A stretch of 64,000 bases of DNA from Massariosphaeria phaeospora. Taxonomy: Eukaryota; Ascomycota; Dothideomycetes; Pleosporales. A program made the translations under genes and the position numbers. Below the pieces are notes generated by a model, which saw nothing but the letters and a program-made list of their open reading frames with translations, did not search any database and was not told where the DNA came from. Location: positions 124,001-188,000 of the forward strand of contig JAADJZ010000022.1 in assembly GCA_011032825.1 (NCBI GenBank), read 5' to 3'. Positions 36,023 through 48,703 of the stretch are shown piece after piece (the stretch's first letter is position 1; every line of letters begins with the position of its first letter).

Positions 36023-37279
36023 GGTGGTGGTAGAAGGGTTGGATGTTGGGATTTGGTGGTGGTTCTGGTCGAATGGTGGTTTGGTGATCGTTGTTCGTGG
36101 TGATCAGTGAAACGAAGACGAAGATGGGTTTGTGAAGGGAGAAAGGAGGGAATGGGCAGAAGTACAGGTTATTTTATGCCTAAGACCTCGTGAGTCACCC
36201 GTTGAGAGTCACTCGGGTACCATAGTTGAACGGCTCCCAGAACCTTGGTTCAATAGCATAGCATATGCCTGCACCGCAAGGCAAAAATACTGCCGACTCA
36301 TAGCCGTGGCAACCCTAACACAACTAGCATAGCCCGGAATTCCGAAATCAACGCACTAAAGTATTGACACTGCATTTGTTTTCCAAGCCCCGCCTAAGAT
36401 GTAACAGTGTAGTAGTTCAGTATCAGAAACCACCACGTGGCAATCACGAGGAGAAATGTTGCCTAGGCGCTGCCCACTCCGGTACCGTGGTTTTTGTACT
36501 AGGCTCCAGGCACACGTGCTCAATAAGAACCATGGTCCACTATGTATCTAGTACCCGGGTAAGGCATCCGCAATGTGCCAAATTCATGCACGAACGAATC
36601 AGAACACTAGTAATTATATCGATCGTGCACGAGGATACCGCGTTACAGTGGGTCTAAAACGTGGCAAGTTATTCTCCATTTGATACTATACTACAGCAGA
36701 TATGCACTGCATGTATTGTGAAAATATGGATCCTCTGAATGGATGCTTTTCTTATAGACGTAGATCGTTCGACTGCGCTAGACTCACCATAACCGTATCG
36801 TATACACCAGAGCGGGCAATACCAACTCAGGGATACTCAGATCCTGCAAGTACCGTCTTCATTGCTGTAAAAAGTCGCGGCTATCTCCCAAAGCTCTAGC
36901 CAGCCTACGAAATTCCAGCAAATCTAAGAGGGTTGATATTGTGGCTGCAAAGCCTAGTCGTATCCAACAAACGGGATAATGCTCTGGTCGGTAGATCCGG
37001 TGGAGGGAACGCGGGATCAAGATTGGATAGTATCGGCAAGTAGTTGCTAAGCTGCGGTGGCGTCCGCGGTCTGGACGAGTGGTTGCAGCATCGTTGGGCA
37101 TTGGTCAGACATAGACTCTAGTATGTATACGATGCAGCTATTCATAATGGGTTCGACGCCCGAATATGCTCAACGCTATACTATACATCAAACACTCGCC
37201 TTCATTGCCGTAACTAATGATCGTCCCATTCCTCAGTTTGATATACTACCATGGCGCGCAGCTCAGTCGCTTTGAGTTC
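36023..37279. other. intergenic, no gene recognised
   Basis: This 1.26-kb gap holds the promoter of the broken F-box-like gene and the 3' flank of the oxidoreductase gene. Frames within it have no motifs. Confidence 0.5.
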
Positions 37280-39088
37280 TTACTGCACATTCACAGCTTG
37301 GGCCTGCATGGCCTTTCCGTCCTCATCTGCTGGCGCCAGGTTTTCACTGGCCGGCCCAATGACTTGGACTCCGTCCTTGCTGAAACGACTTCCGTGCACG
37401 GGGCAGTCCCAACTCTTCTCCAGACTGTTCCAACATACCACGCCCTTCATGTGCGGGCAAAGCGCGCTGAACTTGTGCACCTTACCGTTTTCGTCCTTGT
37501 ACGCTGCAATCGGCTTGCTGGTGGTTGGGTTCAGGACACCGCCGTCGCCCGGGACGAGGTCTTCGATGTCCGTGATGTCGGTTTGGGTGAGACGCTTGTA
37601 TTGCGCATTGATTTGGAGATCGTGACTGACAAGGCTCGGCAGAGATTTCACAATACTAGTAAGGCGCTTGGGGTCGTAGAGCGAGGACCACGGGTTGGGT
37701 GTTTCGGTGATTTCGTCAGCGATGAGCTTTCCAGCAATCACACCGTGCGTCAGGCCATTGCCGCTGTCGCCGGTAACGATGTAGGTGTGCTTCTTGCCCT
37801 GGTTCTTTCCGATGAACGCCATGAAGTCGACGGGCTCAAAGACTTGGCCGCTCCATTTGTAGTCAACGTTTCCAGCCTGCGGAAATCGGTCGCGGGTCCA
37901 GGACTCAAGCTCCTTCAATGGCTTGATGGTATCGCCCTGCCCTACTTTGTGATCACCACCTCCCACTACTAAGTAGTCGTCATTCTCATCGCATGCGGTC
38001 AAGCGGACGTGCTTGTAGATCTCAGTGGAATCATAGAGGAGACAGTCCTCGACCGAACCCTTGGGCACCCGGATCGCGATGCAGTATGTACGGTAGTATT
38101 CTTCCTCCGCAATGATAGACAGTTTCTGGAGAGGGACGCAGGTTGCTTCGACGGCATCACGACACTTGATGGTGTGACCCGCCTCGGTTCTCACGAAGAC
38201 ATCCTTGTGCCCCATCCCGAAAATTTCGGTACCTTTCTCCTCCGCTTCGATCATACGGGTGTTAGTGTAGCAGGAGAAGTTCTGCTGATCTTTGAGCCAT
38301 TTGAATATGCCATTGACATACTTGGTTGGATGGAATGTCGCTTGGTTGTGGAAGATAACTGCATCTCGCTGGTCGACCGATCCATTCCAGCCCTTGATGG
38401 CGAAACCTTCCTTGTACGTCGTCTGTATACCCAACTCCTTGGCCTTCTGCCCGTCCTCAATGACTTGCTTCATGTCGTCTACATGCTCCTTGGCTGATAT
38501 AGGGTACTGGGAAATATCGTAGCCGGGTAGATGACGATACTCGCATTCGATACCGAGCTGCTTCGAGATCTCCCCAACGCGATTGAGAGCCCAGGTGTGT
38601 GATTCGGCAGCAAGCTTGGCGCCCTTGTCGCCATGCTTCTTCGCAATCTCGGTATACCCGTCGTCGAGATCATTGGCGAGATGGCCACTGGTGCGTCCGG
38701 TCTCTCCAGACAGAATTTCCCTGGCTTCGATCATGACCACATTGAGTCCGCGCGTCACGAGCTCGAATGCAATTGAGACACCTGAGATTCCTGATCCGAC
38801 GATACACACATCCGTCTCTAGATCTTGAGTGAGTTTAGGGAACTTGACGCGGTTCGAGTAGGGCTCAGTGTGGATCCAGACAGCATCTGTCTCGCCGGAT
38901 GTCCGCATGAAATGTTGGGGGTCCGAAGTGGTTGCCATCGTGACCCGTTGTTGCAAAGCAGTACGACCCGGAAACTGAGATCTGTGAGTGGTGAGAACTG
39001 GGTATGGAGCAGTGCAGAGCGATGATCTTCGAACAGAGCGTCTGAGAGAAGCTGTAGCAAGACGGACGTAGGGAGTAAAGAAGGACAT
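37280..39088 (-). CDS. mitochondrial FAD-dependent oxidoreductase with C-terminal Rieske domain
   Basis: Single-exon gene of 602 residues. The N-terminus is Arg/Ser/Thr-rich with no acids for 40 residues (VRLATASLRRSVRRSSL), typical of a mitochondrial presequence. A DAO-type FAD fold follows: DVCIVGSGISGVSIAFEL at 94-110 and the C-terminal FAD contact VTGDSGNGLTHGVIAG. A Rieske [2Fe-2S] domain closes the protein with C544-x-H546 (CPHMKG) and C562-x2-H565 (CPVHGSRF). This DAO-Rieske architecture is known in bacteria and fungi, where the cluster probably passes electrons to or from the flavin; the substrate is unknown. An upstream in-frame TTG exists but ATG at 39088 restores the presequence. 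Confidence 0.92.
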   Translation of the reverse strand: MSFFTPYVRLATASLRRSVRRSSLCTAPYPVLTTHRSQFPGRTALQQRVTMATTSDPQHFMRTSGETDAVWIHTEPYSNRVKFPKLTQDLETDVCIVGSGISGVSIAFELVTRGLNVVMIEAREILSGETGRTSGHLANDLDDGYTEIAKKHGDKGAKLAAESHTWALNRVGEISKQLGIECEYRHLPGYDISQYPISAKEHVDDMKQVIEDGQKAKELGIQTTYKEGFAIKGWNGSVDQRDAVIFHNQATFHPTKYVNGIFKWLKDQQNFSCYTNTRMIEAEEKGTEIFGMGHKDVFVRTEAGHTIKCRDAVEATCVPLQKLSIIAEEEYYRTYCIAIRVPKGSVEDCLLYDSTEIYKHVRLTACDENDDYLVVGGGDHKVGQGDTIKPLKELESWTRDRFPQAGNVDYKWSGQVFEPVDFMAFIGKNQGKKHTYIVTGDSGNGLTHGVIAGKLIADEITETPNPWSSLYDPKRLTSIVKSLPSLVSHDLQINAQYKRLTQTDITDIEDLVPGDGGVLNPTTSKPIAAYKDENGKVHKFSALCPHMKGVVCWNSLEKSWDCPVHGSRFSKDGVQVIGPASENLAPADEDGKAMQAQAVNVQ

Positions 39089-39547
39089 GGTGAGTGAGAC
39101 CTTCTGCAACTTATATGCGAGTGCTGCAGGGCGCTCTCAGATGACCTTTTCAGTGTGCTGCAATGCTGTCTATGACGCTCGAATGAGTATCAGGCTAACC
39201 GCGCGTAAGGTTAGTCAGGGGAACCTACTCAAGCCACCGAACTCTTATTCGTACGGTGTTGTAGCAGACCGAACGTGTGTTGTCGGTCAAGCTCTTGGAT
39301 TACGTTGAGAAAATGCAGCGCGGGTCATTGGACGAGTCGGGAAGCTGCTCTGTGGTGGACAGGGAGTAACTAGCCGCTCTAGGCTAGCCCGTGGGCCCGG
39401 GCCAATGAGAGGACCTCGATATCGTGTCGTCATCCTGACAACAGCCCAGCAAAACACCCGTTACTCCTGCACTGTTCAACTTTACCCTTCGCGAGAGAAT
39501 AGACCAATAAGCAATGTTGTTGCCTATCCCACTCAAAGGTTCTTTCT
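39089..39547. other. intergenic between oxidoreductase and SDR genes
   Basis: Contains the promoter of the FAD/Rieske gene and the 3' flank of the SDR gene. Nothing else recognised. Confidence 0.45.
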
Positions 39548-40575
39548 TCAATAGGTTGCCGGAAGAACGCAGAGGCGCCCACCATCAATCACAAGCACGT
39601 TGCCATTGACATAACCGCCCGCTCGACTCACCAGAAACAGCACCGCACCCGCCATGTCCTGCACGTCTCCAGCTCTCTGTGCTGGAACGAATTCTCGGTC
39701 CCATCCGTCTTTCCCCAGATGGTCCATTGTCTCTTGTGTCATCTCGCTTGGGAACACTGCCGCGGATTAGTCGTAAAACCATGTACAGGCCTATCCGTCA
39801 GGGTAGGAACACTTACGACCAGGAGCAATGATGTTAGAGCGGATATCGTAGGGTACGAGGCAAGTGGCAAACTGCTTCATCATATGCACTACGGCGGCTT
39901 TGGAGCTTCCATACGCATAACCGGCTGCAGGCACCCGATTGAACGCTCCGATACTGCTCACTGCGATTACCTGGCTCTTTTGAGTAACATTACCCTTCTT
40001 GTTACCATTGTCTAGTAAGTCCAGAAATGCAGTGACCGTGTAAAAGACAGCCGTGGTGTTGACTGCGTACGTGTTTGTAAATTCGTCGGAGTTCCAGTTC
40101 CAAAGGTGAGACTGGAAGTCCGCCAGTGATGCGTTCTTAGGTAGGCCTTTGAGAGATGGCCCACTGATGCCAGAGTTGGCAATCACGAGGTTGACGTGCC
40201 CGGTCTTTGCTTCGATTTGTGACACTGCCGCTGTGAGATCGGATTTAGATGTTACATCGGCGCGGATCGGGTGTATGTTGGAGTATTTCTTTCGGTGTAT
40301 TAGTAAAGAATGGCGCACTGAAGTATCGAGGGTTCGTTTTCATGTACCGCAGTGCTTGCTGCCTTGTCGAGGACTTCTTGTCTTCGGCCCAATATGTACA
40401 CAATAGCACCGTTCGCCTCCAAAGCTTGTGCTATCATAAGCCCGATACCTGTGGACTTTGTTAGACGTATTTCATGTATATCGAGTTCAGGTGAAGCGTT
40501 ACCGGTTCCTCCTCCTGTTACGACCGCCACAAGGCCTTTGACGGTGAACAAGTCGGATGGATCGAATGAAGTCAT
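39548..40575 (-). CDS. short-chain dehydrogenase/reductase (classical SDR)
   Basis: NAD(P)-dependent oxidoreductase of 284 residues. Four exons: 40575-40503, 40448-40348, 40288-39817, 39756-39548; introns 54, 59 and 60 bp keep phase. Rossmann motif TGGGTGIG at 20-27 is assembled across the first intron. Catalytic Ser169/170 (AVSSIGAF), Tyr184 and Lys188 (YGSSK) are present, along with NSG (IANSGIS) after strand four and the C-terminal VLVIDGG. The insertion [15 protein letters not shown] segment (about 118-128) resembles fungal SDRs of secondary or sugar metabolism. Cofactor preference is not determined: RR after strand two (ILGRRQE) hints at NADPH. Substrate unknown. Confidence 0.92.
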
Positions 40576-41265
40576 TGCGAGAGCAACAATATGCCGATGT
40601 CGTAGGTTTCTGTTCAATCTTCTCTGATGCGGTTCCGGTCAGATGAGGAATATCAGACTGCAATTGGGGTTTACCCCACATCATGCGATGATGACATATG
40701 ACAATGACTAATCAATCTTCGGCTCACTCGCATCTACTTCATGGTGAGATAAAATATCAAACGAAGCTCCTTCAACCTCACGTCCAGCACAGGATTAAGC
40801 AGGTCTCTGCATGATTTCTAAAGCGTTCGAACTCGTATGTATACCAGGAAACCAGCTATGGCCAATTCCCTACCACCAACATCAGCTTGGGTAGAACCCG
40901 TTCTTTATTGTTTGTCTAGAGCGAAGCGGTAATATGATCGGGGTTTGCACGGAATAGCACCGACAGCAAACTCTTTGTAAGTCTTCGAAATGTAGCTGTG
41001 CATGCATGTAGTGCATGATGACCGTATATCAGAAGTGTCCGCGGATTGTCTCATGAAGAGTCAGAGGCTGCGAGCCGCAGTCTCTCCGCACCCCCGACCA
41101 GCTTGGGAAACGGGTTGGGCCGTGTTCCTAGTATAACTAGCAAAATAGCATAAGCGAAGAAGCGATGAAGGATCGGCTTGCTCACTCTCTCTCGAGGGAC
41201 ATTTTCCATGAGACTTGACAGACTCAGTCGGCATGAATTGCATTGTTAGAACATACGCACCTGAC
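40576..41265. other. intergenic, no gene recognised
   Basis: This 690-bp gap holds the SDR promoter and the 3' flank of the membrane protein gene. No RNA gene or repeat seen. Confidence 0.45.
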
Positions 41266-42387
41266 TTAGGATCTGAGCATTTTGCCGAGTACCCAGTGCG
41301 CAAATATGAGAGTAGGCATGATGGTTAAAGCAACCACAGCTGCAGTACGTTAGCAAAATCTCATGGCATATCTCAACGAGAGGCATGGCTCGGCTGAAGT
41401 TAATAGTGACATACCAGATACACCTGAATACATCTTCCACAACATCGTTCCAGCCAACTGGTCGTAGTCCATGTCCGAAATCTGATCTCGGAGCCTAGCA
41501 GCCTTGTCTGGTAACTCCAAGCCCAAGCCTAGATAGAGGCCAACGATCACGTACTCCATAACAACCTGCATGCAAAGCTGCATCGTAACATTGCCGCTGA
41601 TGACGTTGAACCGTTGACTACTCCACAAGCTTTCGAAAGCGAAGCACATCATATAAACAACATCGACCAGAAAGAAGGGTAGGCTGAGTACCACAGTGGT
41701 AAGAATCTTGACTTCATAGGAGTTTGCGAGGTATAGCCGTGCGGCGATGATAGTGGTCGCCCACACCAACGTTACGAAACAAGCACAGTAAAGAGCAACA
41801 CCAGCTTTGGTCGGCTCGGTAGCCGCAAAAGTCGGCCCTTCGCGTGAGTCCGGGTCAATACCTAGATATCAGAGTCAGTCCTGAGCCTTTCGGAAGAAAC
41901 ACTCAATCCGCAGTTCTTGGTACGTGGGGTGCCTGAGCACTACGCGAGAGAGTTTGTGACATGGAGAGAAACTGCTGACAACGGGAAGAGATAACTGCGA
42001 CATACCCCCCGCGACAATGAGAATGAGAGACGCAGTGAGAGGAATATGCAAGAAGACGAGGATCCACTGCATCCGGCGCCCCTTCGGTCGAGAAGTCAAG
42101 CCCAGCAAGCTGGCTGTTGACATGAACAGGGGTGTCAGGCCGAGCTCAGTCAGAATAGCAACCCCACTCTGCAGCGCGGTATTTGCAACAGACTCTGCAG
42201 GAAACATGGTGGTGGCGGCGAGATCAAGAGAGACTTGTACTAGCCGGCAAAGGGCTAGTACGACGAGACAGATCCAGGGGTAATTGCGACCCAGTCCATG
42301 ACGGGCAACAAGATAGACAGAAACGCAGAGGTACAGGAAGTAGATGACGAGCGTGGTGATGTTGACGATAGCAGGGTATCTGAGCAT
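41266..42387 (-). CDS. seven-transmembrane fungal protein (DUF7702-like)
   Basis: Integral membrane protein of 297 residues with about seven hydrophobic segments, starting within the first ten residues (IVNITTLVIYFLYLCVSVYLVARHG). Three exons: 42387-42006, 41861-41424, 41339-41266; introns 144 and 84 bp. The last exon supplies the seventh segment (VVALTIMPTLIFAHWVLG) and could only be found by following phase. The pattern, a G/R-rich loop after TM1 and a conserved segment RxxQVSLDLAA after TM2, fits a fungal family of rhodopsin-like unknown proteins. Function unknown; sensing or transport are only guesses. The 144-bp intron is long for this genome and may hide a further small exon. Confidence 0.75.
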
Positions 42388-43326
42388 GCTTTGGACGGCA
42401 TGAGGTGTTGTTTGTTCAGGGATCGGAGATGTTTGGGCACACCCGGAAAGGTGCGGCCTACGTTATCGATAAGATAATTGGTTATCACGTGAGTGCTTAG
42501 CGCCGGGCCCGTCTAGCGAGCCCCGGGGGCCGCAAAACTCCGACAGAACACTGTCAACGTTTCATCACTCAGAGTTCATCTCCTCATCAAACATTAAAAC
42601 ACCACCTTGCTTTTGCGCATTTGTCCGATAAACGGACCTCACAAATGCAATTTGGCGGTACATCATGTTTGCAAGGCTCCAGATTTTCACTATTCCTACG
42701 GTCCTCAGTTCCCAATACCTACCACGACCATCGGATTCACTAGTCTATTAAGGAGGGACGAACACATGCGACACCTAGACTACCATATACCATAAATAAT
42801 CTATGGAACTACCACTATGTGCAGTACAGGCGGCAAACACTTCACGAATGTCCACAGTCTGCAACGTGCCCTCCAACCGGATTATGCTAATAGACGCTCG
42901 TTATAGCCACACTTGTCCTATGGATTTGCCAGGAAAATCCACACGCCCGTCTTTATGTTAGTCTTTTGATCCAACACGGTCCACCACTTGATTCTCTCGC
43001 TACCGACCGGACCGGATTCGTTGCCGTCTAATCACTACTAGCTTTTGGACAACTCTTCATGGCTGCTACATTGCCTACACCTATATACTATAGGACTTTC
43101 GTTTCATCTTCGTAATCAGGTGGATAGAAATAATGGTCTCACTAGCGTTATATATACGATGCATGACTGCGGCACGGATAAGACCAACTTCGCTACGCCG
43201 CACTCGAAAGTCTCGATGGAACTAGATCAGAGGTTAGCATCAATCATTTCTCATCACTTCTCCCCTTTCCCATCTTAGCAGATATCCTCATATTACAAAA
43301 TTTCAAGTAGAGTCCACAGACGCACC
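42388..43326. other. intergenic divergent promoter region
   Basis: About 940 bp between the divergently transcribed membrane protein gene and F-box-like gene. No gene or repeat recognised. Confidence 0.5.
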
Positions 43327-44325
43327 ATGGACACACCATCGCATCCTACAGCCCAACCCTTCCCCCTCATGGCCCTTCCTAAAGAACTCCGTCTCCTGGT
43401 CTACGAGCACCTCCCCCGCACCATCGTCCACCTCACCATCCCTATCCATCGCGAAGAAAACGCTCCCTGCAACCTCCTCCCAGGTTCCACACCCGCCAGA
43501 CAATTCACCCTTATCATGCGCAGCACAAATGTCACCATTCTGCGCGTCAGCAAAGTCATTTACGAAGAAGCCCTGACAATAGTCCAAAACACTATTAAGC
43601 ACTTCATCCTCGCGAAGGCTCCGAAGGTTGCGAGTTGCTGGTATGAAGCTCAAGGCTGGGCTGTGGAGACTATTATGGGCTATGTGGTGATAGAGTACTT
43701 GCAACTAAAGCAAGAGATGGGACAGCTTAAGCAAGACACAGGACGCACCATAGCCGATCCTGACGCATGTCGCATCGCATCGAACAATCAAAGTCGAAAA
43801 CCAGAGCGGTGACCGCGGACATATAACAAGACTGGCAAAGGAAACGGAAGAAGACCGAACCAGACTGCGAGATATCCATTCCAAAATCCACAATTCGCTC
43901 CTCGACCAGTCCGAGGACGACAGCTATCCCAAGATCTTTAAAGCGTTCGGCCCCAATATGAAACGCATCCTCAATTTCATCGCAAAATCTAGCCGGCAAC
44001 TCCTCTACCACGACTTTAACAACGCGCAAGGCAGCAAGCCGATCATCGAGTACATACATTTTTACGCGATGTTGGACTACTCTAATATACACAGAGTGTC
44101 CGAATATTTATACAACTTCCGCCACTCTATATACAGGAGCTGGGGGTTGACAAGAGGTTCATAGGTAGGGGATGGAAGAAAGTAAGTACGGGTATAAGAG
44201 ATAAATACGTGGAGATATCTATGGATGAGATAGTATTGGTAGAGCCGAAAGATCCACTGTCCCAGGCCGAGAGGAGGACTGTTATTTTACCGGCGTTGAC
44301 GCAACGGGATTGGGAGGATAACTGA
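43327..44325 (+). CDS. F-box-like hypothetical protein
   Basis: Encodes about 295 residues if spliced as proposed: exon 43327-43683, exon 43754-44095 and exon 44137-44325. The N-terminus PLMALPKELRLLVYEHLPRT is the F-box-like start of a large Dothideomycete family and is related to the broken gene at 35.2-36.0 kb. The three frames each have strong coding character (TRLAKETEEDRTRLRDI; ISMDEIVLVEPKDP), which supports joining them, but the splice sites are weak: the first donor could be at 43684 or 43687, and the second intron would be only 41 bp. An alternative is that the gene is frame-shifted and nonfunctional. No catalytic motif; a role in substrate recruitment to SCF ligases is inferred only from the N-terminal motif. 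Confidence 0.55.
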
Positions 44326-44557
44326 CTAGAGACCACAAAGAGACGGTGTTTGTCGGTGTCAGAGTTTGCGATGTCGACAATGGTCTAGTAGACCGCGGCG
44401 GGGATGTCGCTCAGCGTGGTGGAGAAAGATCGACATACGGCTCTATAATCCGACATGGTTGAAAGATTCGCGAACGCAATGTTGAGCCATGGACTGCATT
44501 CCAGATAAAAAGATATACCACGCAAACCCCGCATTATTCCCCCCTCAAACGCGCCAT

Positions 44558-47204
44558 TTACTCAAGCTTAAACATCTCCCCAGTCCACCCATACGCCCTC
44601 CCCAATCTCCGGCCAAATCGCCGCGCCTCGTAAAAGCTCAGCTTGCTGCTCGGATGCGGCTCATGAAACTGGATACTCCTTTCCACATCGAATGTCTGCG
44701 GTGGGGTAAGATTCCAAGCTGAGCCATGTAGCTTCATAGCCGAGAAACCAATAGTGGTCATAGCATGAAGGAAATCGGTCCAAGGAACCTCGCCAGGAAG
44801 ATCAGGGTTCGATGGCGAGTAGAAGAGCGCTTTGAATACCTTGTGGGCACGCTTATCGACTGGGTAGGTGGGCTCCGGCTCTGCGGTAGTGTCTGTGTGA
44901 GCTTCGACAACTGGTTCGTCGGAAGGCGCGGCCGCCCCGCGCGTCTTGGCCTTGTTTGTTTCATCTGATAGCGAAGTCCGATTGAATGCACCTGTGATTT
45001 GCTTGGTATGATCATGGTAGACGGACGAGAAGGACTGATAAACGTAATCTGATGCTTCTGGTTCTTTCTTTTCCTTGACAGGTTCGGCCCAAGGCGGGGT
45101 GCGTTGGCTGGCACGATCCGCTGCAAATAGATCCGCAACCATATCAAGTTGAGAACGCCTAGCATGGCGCTTATAGAGGGAATCCACAGCCCCCCATAAA
45201 CGATCCAGAGCCTTCTCGGCTTTGCGCATGGCCTCGGTGTTATTCTTGTTGCGGCGCCGGTGCACCGGGTAGTTAAATTTGCCATCACTCGGGTCAGCGT
45301 AGCGGTAGACCTGTCTGTCATCGAGTGTGAGGCTGCCGAGAGTTAACCATCCTACTAGTGATTCTGCGTAATCTAAAATGAGTTGGTCCATCCGCCCTTC
45401 CATAGATTTCTCAGCTTTCCCTGCCCATGGTTGGTATAGGCGCAGTTGATGAAGGCATTCGGAAATCAATGATAGATGAGAAAATTTTGAAGCCACCCAA
45501 GGGAATATCAAAGCTTTGACCTCGGGGTCTGCTTGAATGAGTCGCTCAATCTCATCTACAACATTATGAAGCCTGAAGAGGAGTAAGTCATCTTCATTCC
45601 ATAAGATGCCGAAGAAGGGCATTAGACGGTTGATGGCATGATTGAGGCCTGGCGAGCGGTACGAAACTCGATACTTCGATGCGTTAGACGCTTTTGGATA
45701 TCGGACGCAGAATGGACGTATTGGTGGCGATGGAAAGACGCCATTCTTCAATTGTCCAATAATGTCCACTTTTGCCGCACTTAGACTAAAGAGAACCTTC
45801 TGAAAGGCTTTCATAAACTCTGACGGAAGTTCCAGCTCCGGTCGTATCTGATCTTTGTACTTGGCTTCTAAGCGCTCGAGTACGATGATCTGCTGAAGGA
45901 TTTGATCAATCGTAACAAAGCCGAAGTGTGCATCCACCACAACGGTACGAAGTACACTACTCCAAAACTCGAAGTTATCCGATTGGTCGAACGTAGGGTG
46001 TTGCTGACCTCTCACGTCTAAGACCTGCTCTTGTCTGTGTTCTGCATACTCTTGCATGACACTAGCAAAGTAGCTTGGGTCCTCACGTAAAGCCCACACA
46101 TGATCCTCTCTTGAGTTCCGCTCAGCAGAAACAAGCGCTTTCGGGCGTCTAAAATCCAGATGCGCGGGAATCCGATAGGGTGCCTCCCGTGCGACAATTT
46201 CGAGCGAGGTGATATTTGTAGCTTCCCCACTTAGAGGCTCGGGCTTTGCCTGAACATCGCCACTAGTGAAGGTCTCGGAGGGGACATGCTGCAGAAGCTG
46301 CTTGCAGCAGTTAACAAGGAATTCCCAAATACGTTGTTGAATTTCCAAAGCCTGTAGACCGTGTCCAGGATGCACACCCACTCCGCTCATCATGAGTTCA
46401 AGAGCGTGTTCGTCGCCATCCCAGGAAAGTAGCTCGCCGTAGGTTTCTGGACTAGTTCTGCCATGGAAAACCATGGTGTAACCATTCAAGAAAAATGGTG
46501 GACAGGCACCGCATGTTTCGCCCAGTGTGGTGAGTTTTGGATCCGAATGAACAAACTCGTGTGGCTGATGGCGGCCTCGAGCATTGAGAAATATCAGTAG
46601 TAATTTCGGCTTCACCAGGTCCTCAATGTTGATATAAGGCCACAGATAGGCTTCTCGAAATCTTGTGCCTTTCAAACGCTGCGCTGGAGTTTCTCTCTGC
46701 AAAGCATCAACATCAGGACGATGCTGAGGGGACATGTTCGGCCAGGCGGTAAGAAGGATCCGTGTCTTCTGCTCCTTAGACTTTTTGGTCCATCGCCTGC
46801 GGATTATTTCTTCGTGTCGCTCAATTATCGCTTCCAATGTGACCCAGTCGCCGAATAATTTTTTGGACAGCTGTAGGGCTTGCTCCTGTACTTCCCCATG
46901 TGTCAGACATGAGGCTGGTACTGGTTTGCCACTTGCTAGACTCTGGAAGGTATTGATATACTCCACAGTTGTGAGTGGGTGGCAGAACTGAAAACCGTAA
47001 CGAAACGGATCGAAAGGATATCGGAGGAGAGTTTTAGAGCGTGTGGGTGTTAAGACGCCAATATCAGGCTCGCTCGCCCTGTGCAGTGTGAAAGTGTTCG
47101 ATTGTCAAATTCCTTCTCTTTATTCTTCATATGGAACTTAGGCACAGATAAACTCAAAGTGACGCTGTGTACCTGTTCAGACATCCGCCGGTAAAAGATA
47201 CCAT
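44558..47204 (-). CDS. large conserved fungal protein of unknown function
   Basis: Predicted 850 residues from two exons, 47204-47173 and 47078-44558, with a 94-bp intron (GTACAC...GCACAG). The short first exon, MVSFTGGCLN, restores an ATG start for the 816-codon frame whose N-terminus (ASEPDIGVLTPTRSKTLLRY) otherwise lacks one. The protein is hydrophilic and helix-rich without signal peptide or membrane segments. It opens with RYPFDPFRYGFQFCHP, has a basic segment RRRWTKKSKEQKTR and ends with the conserved-looking ARRFGRRLGRAYGWTGEMFKLE-type tail (basic, aromatic). A similar architecture is widespread among uncharacterised ascomycete proteins. No enzymatic motif was recognised, so no function is assigned. 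Confidence 0.8.
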
Positions 47205-48447
47205 GTCGTGAGTATTAGGTGGACACTCGTGTGCGAAGAAAATGGCGTTGAAGAGGAGATTTGGCAGGTCGTAGTTCGGGAAGGAAGGAACGATCGGAGA
47301 AATTATTAGCGCCACGCATAGGGTTTAGCATGGGTTATAGTGGATGCTGATATTTGCATAGCGAACGATGGCGAAGTCAGTGCCCATTATGATGCTCGTA
47401 GGTGGTATGCTTTGATCCAAGTAATAAAACGCTAGTGAGGAGAGTCGTCTCGAGGTTCAATCGATTTCTTTCTATTAGTCTGTCTGCGCTTGTAAAGATT
47501 TGTTGACCTTGATTGCTTGACCTACGAAGGTTGAGTTGATTGTACACTTATCAGAAGCCCAAGCAGAATACAGGCTTTCAGCACAGATCATGCAAGTTAA
47601 AGATATTGTCACAGAGACTTACGGTATCTATTACACGTATCAATGCTCAATAGGGGCTATACTCGACGCCAGAATTGGTAATGTAATCTCGAGCTGCCGT
47701 CGTCCCCATAGCTCATCAATAGGGCAATGCTGGGCGCGCTGCAATAGCTGATAAAGACCGCTCGCGTCACCACCCTGACGTCGCTAGAACTATGAGCGGT
47801 TGTTGCTTATATCAATATAAATGATGTCGAGAACAGGGTCCAACACTGGTGATCACAGGTCCTAGATGCTCCGCCGAGGTATACCGTCCGTGGATTGATT
47901 GGTAGACAGGCACTCGGGGTGTCCATGACCGCGCTACCTGCCTCAAAGGCATGGAGAGCTTCGATTGTGGCCGCCGACAACCAAAAAAATCCATTGTGTC
48001 TATCGCTGCTCCGGGTTCAGATTCGCTTCAGGTGTAGATTCTCCGATCCGTCGAGCGCAGACGTTGACGAGTCCAAGGCGAGCGCTCACAGCTAGGATGA
48101 TCGTATGTGCGGATACATGGTAGGACGGAGAAACCGGACGAGATGATCCTGCTAAAGACTATGAGGTCGAAGTTAGCATTGGTTGGAAAGAAAGTTCCAC
48201 AGTACTCGCTATTCATGGAAGAGCCCGACGCAAGGCCATGGTGAAATCGAGAGGTTAGACCGACTATGAACTTCGGCGGAAATACGAGACAGCACAATAG
48301 CGCGTGAAGCGCAAGTCGGGAAGACCTGTTCCGGCCAGGCAATGCATAGCTGTTTTGTTGTTGCGTTGCGGGACAGAGGATGGCTATTCATCGCCGGCAA
48401 CGTTCATGGGTCGCTGATTCAGCAGCGCCAAGTCTCCTGCACCGTGA
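47205..48447. other. intergenic region left of the retrotransposon
   Basis: About 1.2 kb with the promoter of the 850-residue protein gene and no supported gene. Nothing recognisable is split by the retrotransposon insertion at its right end. Confidence 0.5.
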
Positions 48448-48452
48448 TATGG
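48448..48452 (+). repeat. target site duplication TATGG (left copy)
   Basis: TATGG directly precedes the left LTR and is repeated directly after the right LTR at 53871-53875, as expected for integrase-mediated insertion with a 5-bp stagger. Confidence 0.92.
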
Positions 48453-48658
48453 TGTTGCAGTGTAGAATGCAGTGAAAACAAAAGTATTGTGTATTGTTCT
48501 GTTGTGTTGTTTTGCTCGTGCTGCCCTCTCGAAGGGCCAGCAGCAGGGTCTATTTACATGACGTATCTATGATACAGCTGAGGTAAGAGGTACTCGATAA
48601 GTGAGGAAGTAGCACTAGAACACCATTACGTGATCTGCTTCTCCTCATAACCGCAACA
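48453..48658 (-). repeat. 3' LTR of Copia element
   Basis: 206-bp LTR at the left side of the window element, the 3' LTR in the orientation of transcription. It matches 53665-53870 with no difference seen by eye. Many CA dinucleotides are kept in both copies, so this LTR shows no sign of RIP. Confidence 0.95.
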
Positions 48659-48672
48659 CACCCCCTCATCCT
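48659..48672 (-). other. polypurine tract
   Basis: On the minus strand AGGATGAGGGGGTG lies immediately inside the 3' LTR, where plus-strand DNA synthesis is primed in LTR elements. Confidence 0.75.
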
Positions 48673-48703
48673 GTAGTCGTCTCACGACGTAAGGATGAAC
48701 CTC

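Noticed and set aside
43327..43812. Unspliced 161-codon F-box-like gene
   Set aside because: Two further coherent frames follow immediately and can be joined in phase, so the longer three-exon model is preferred, though with modest confidence.
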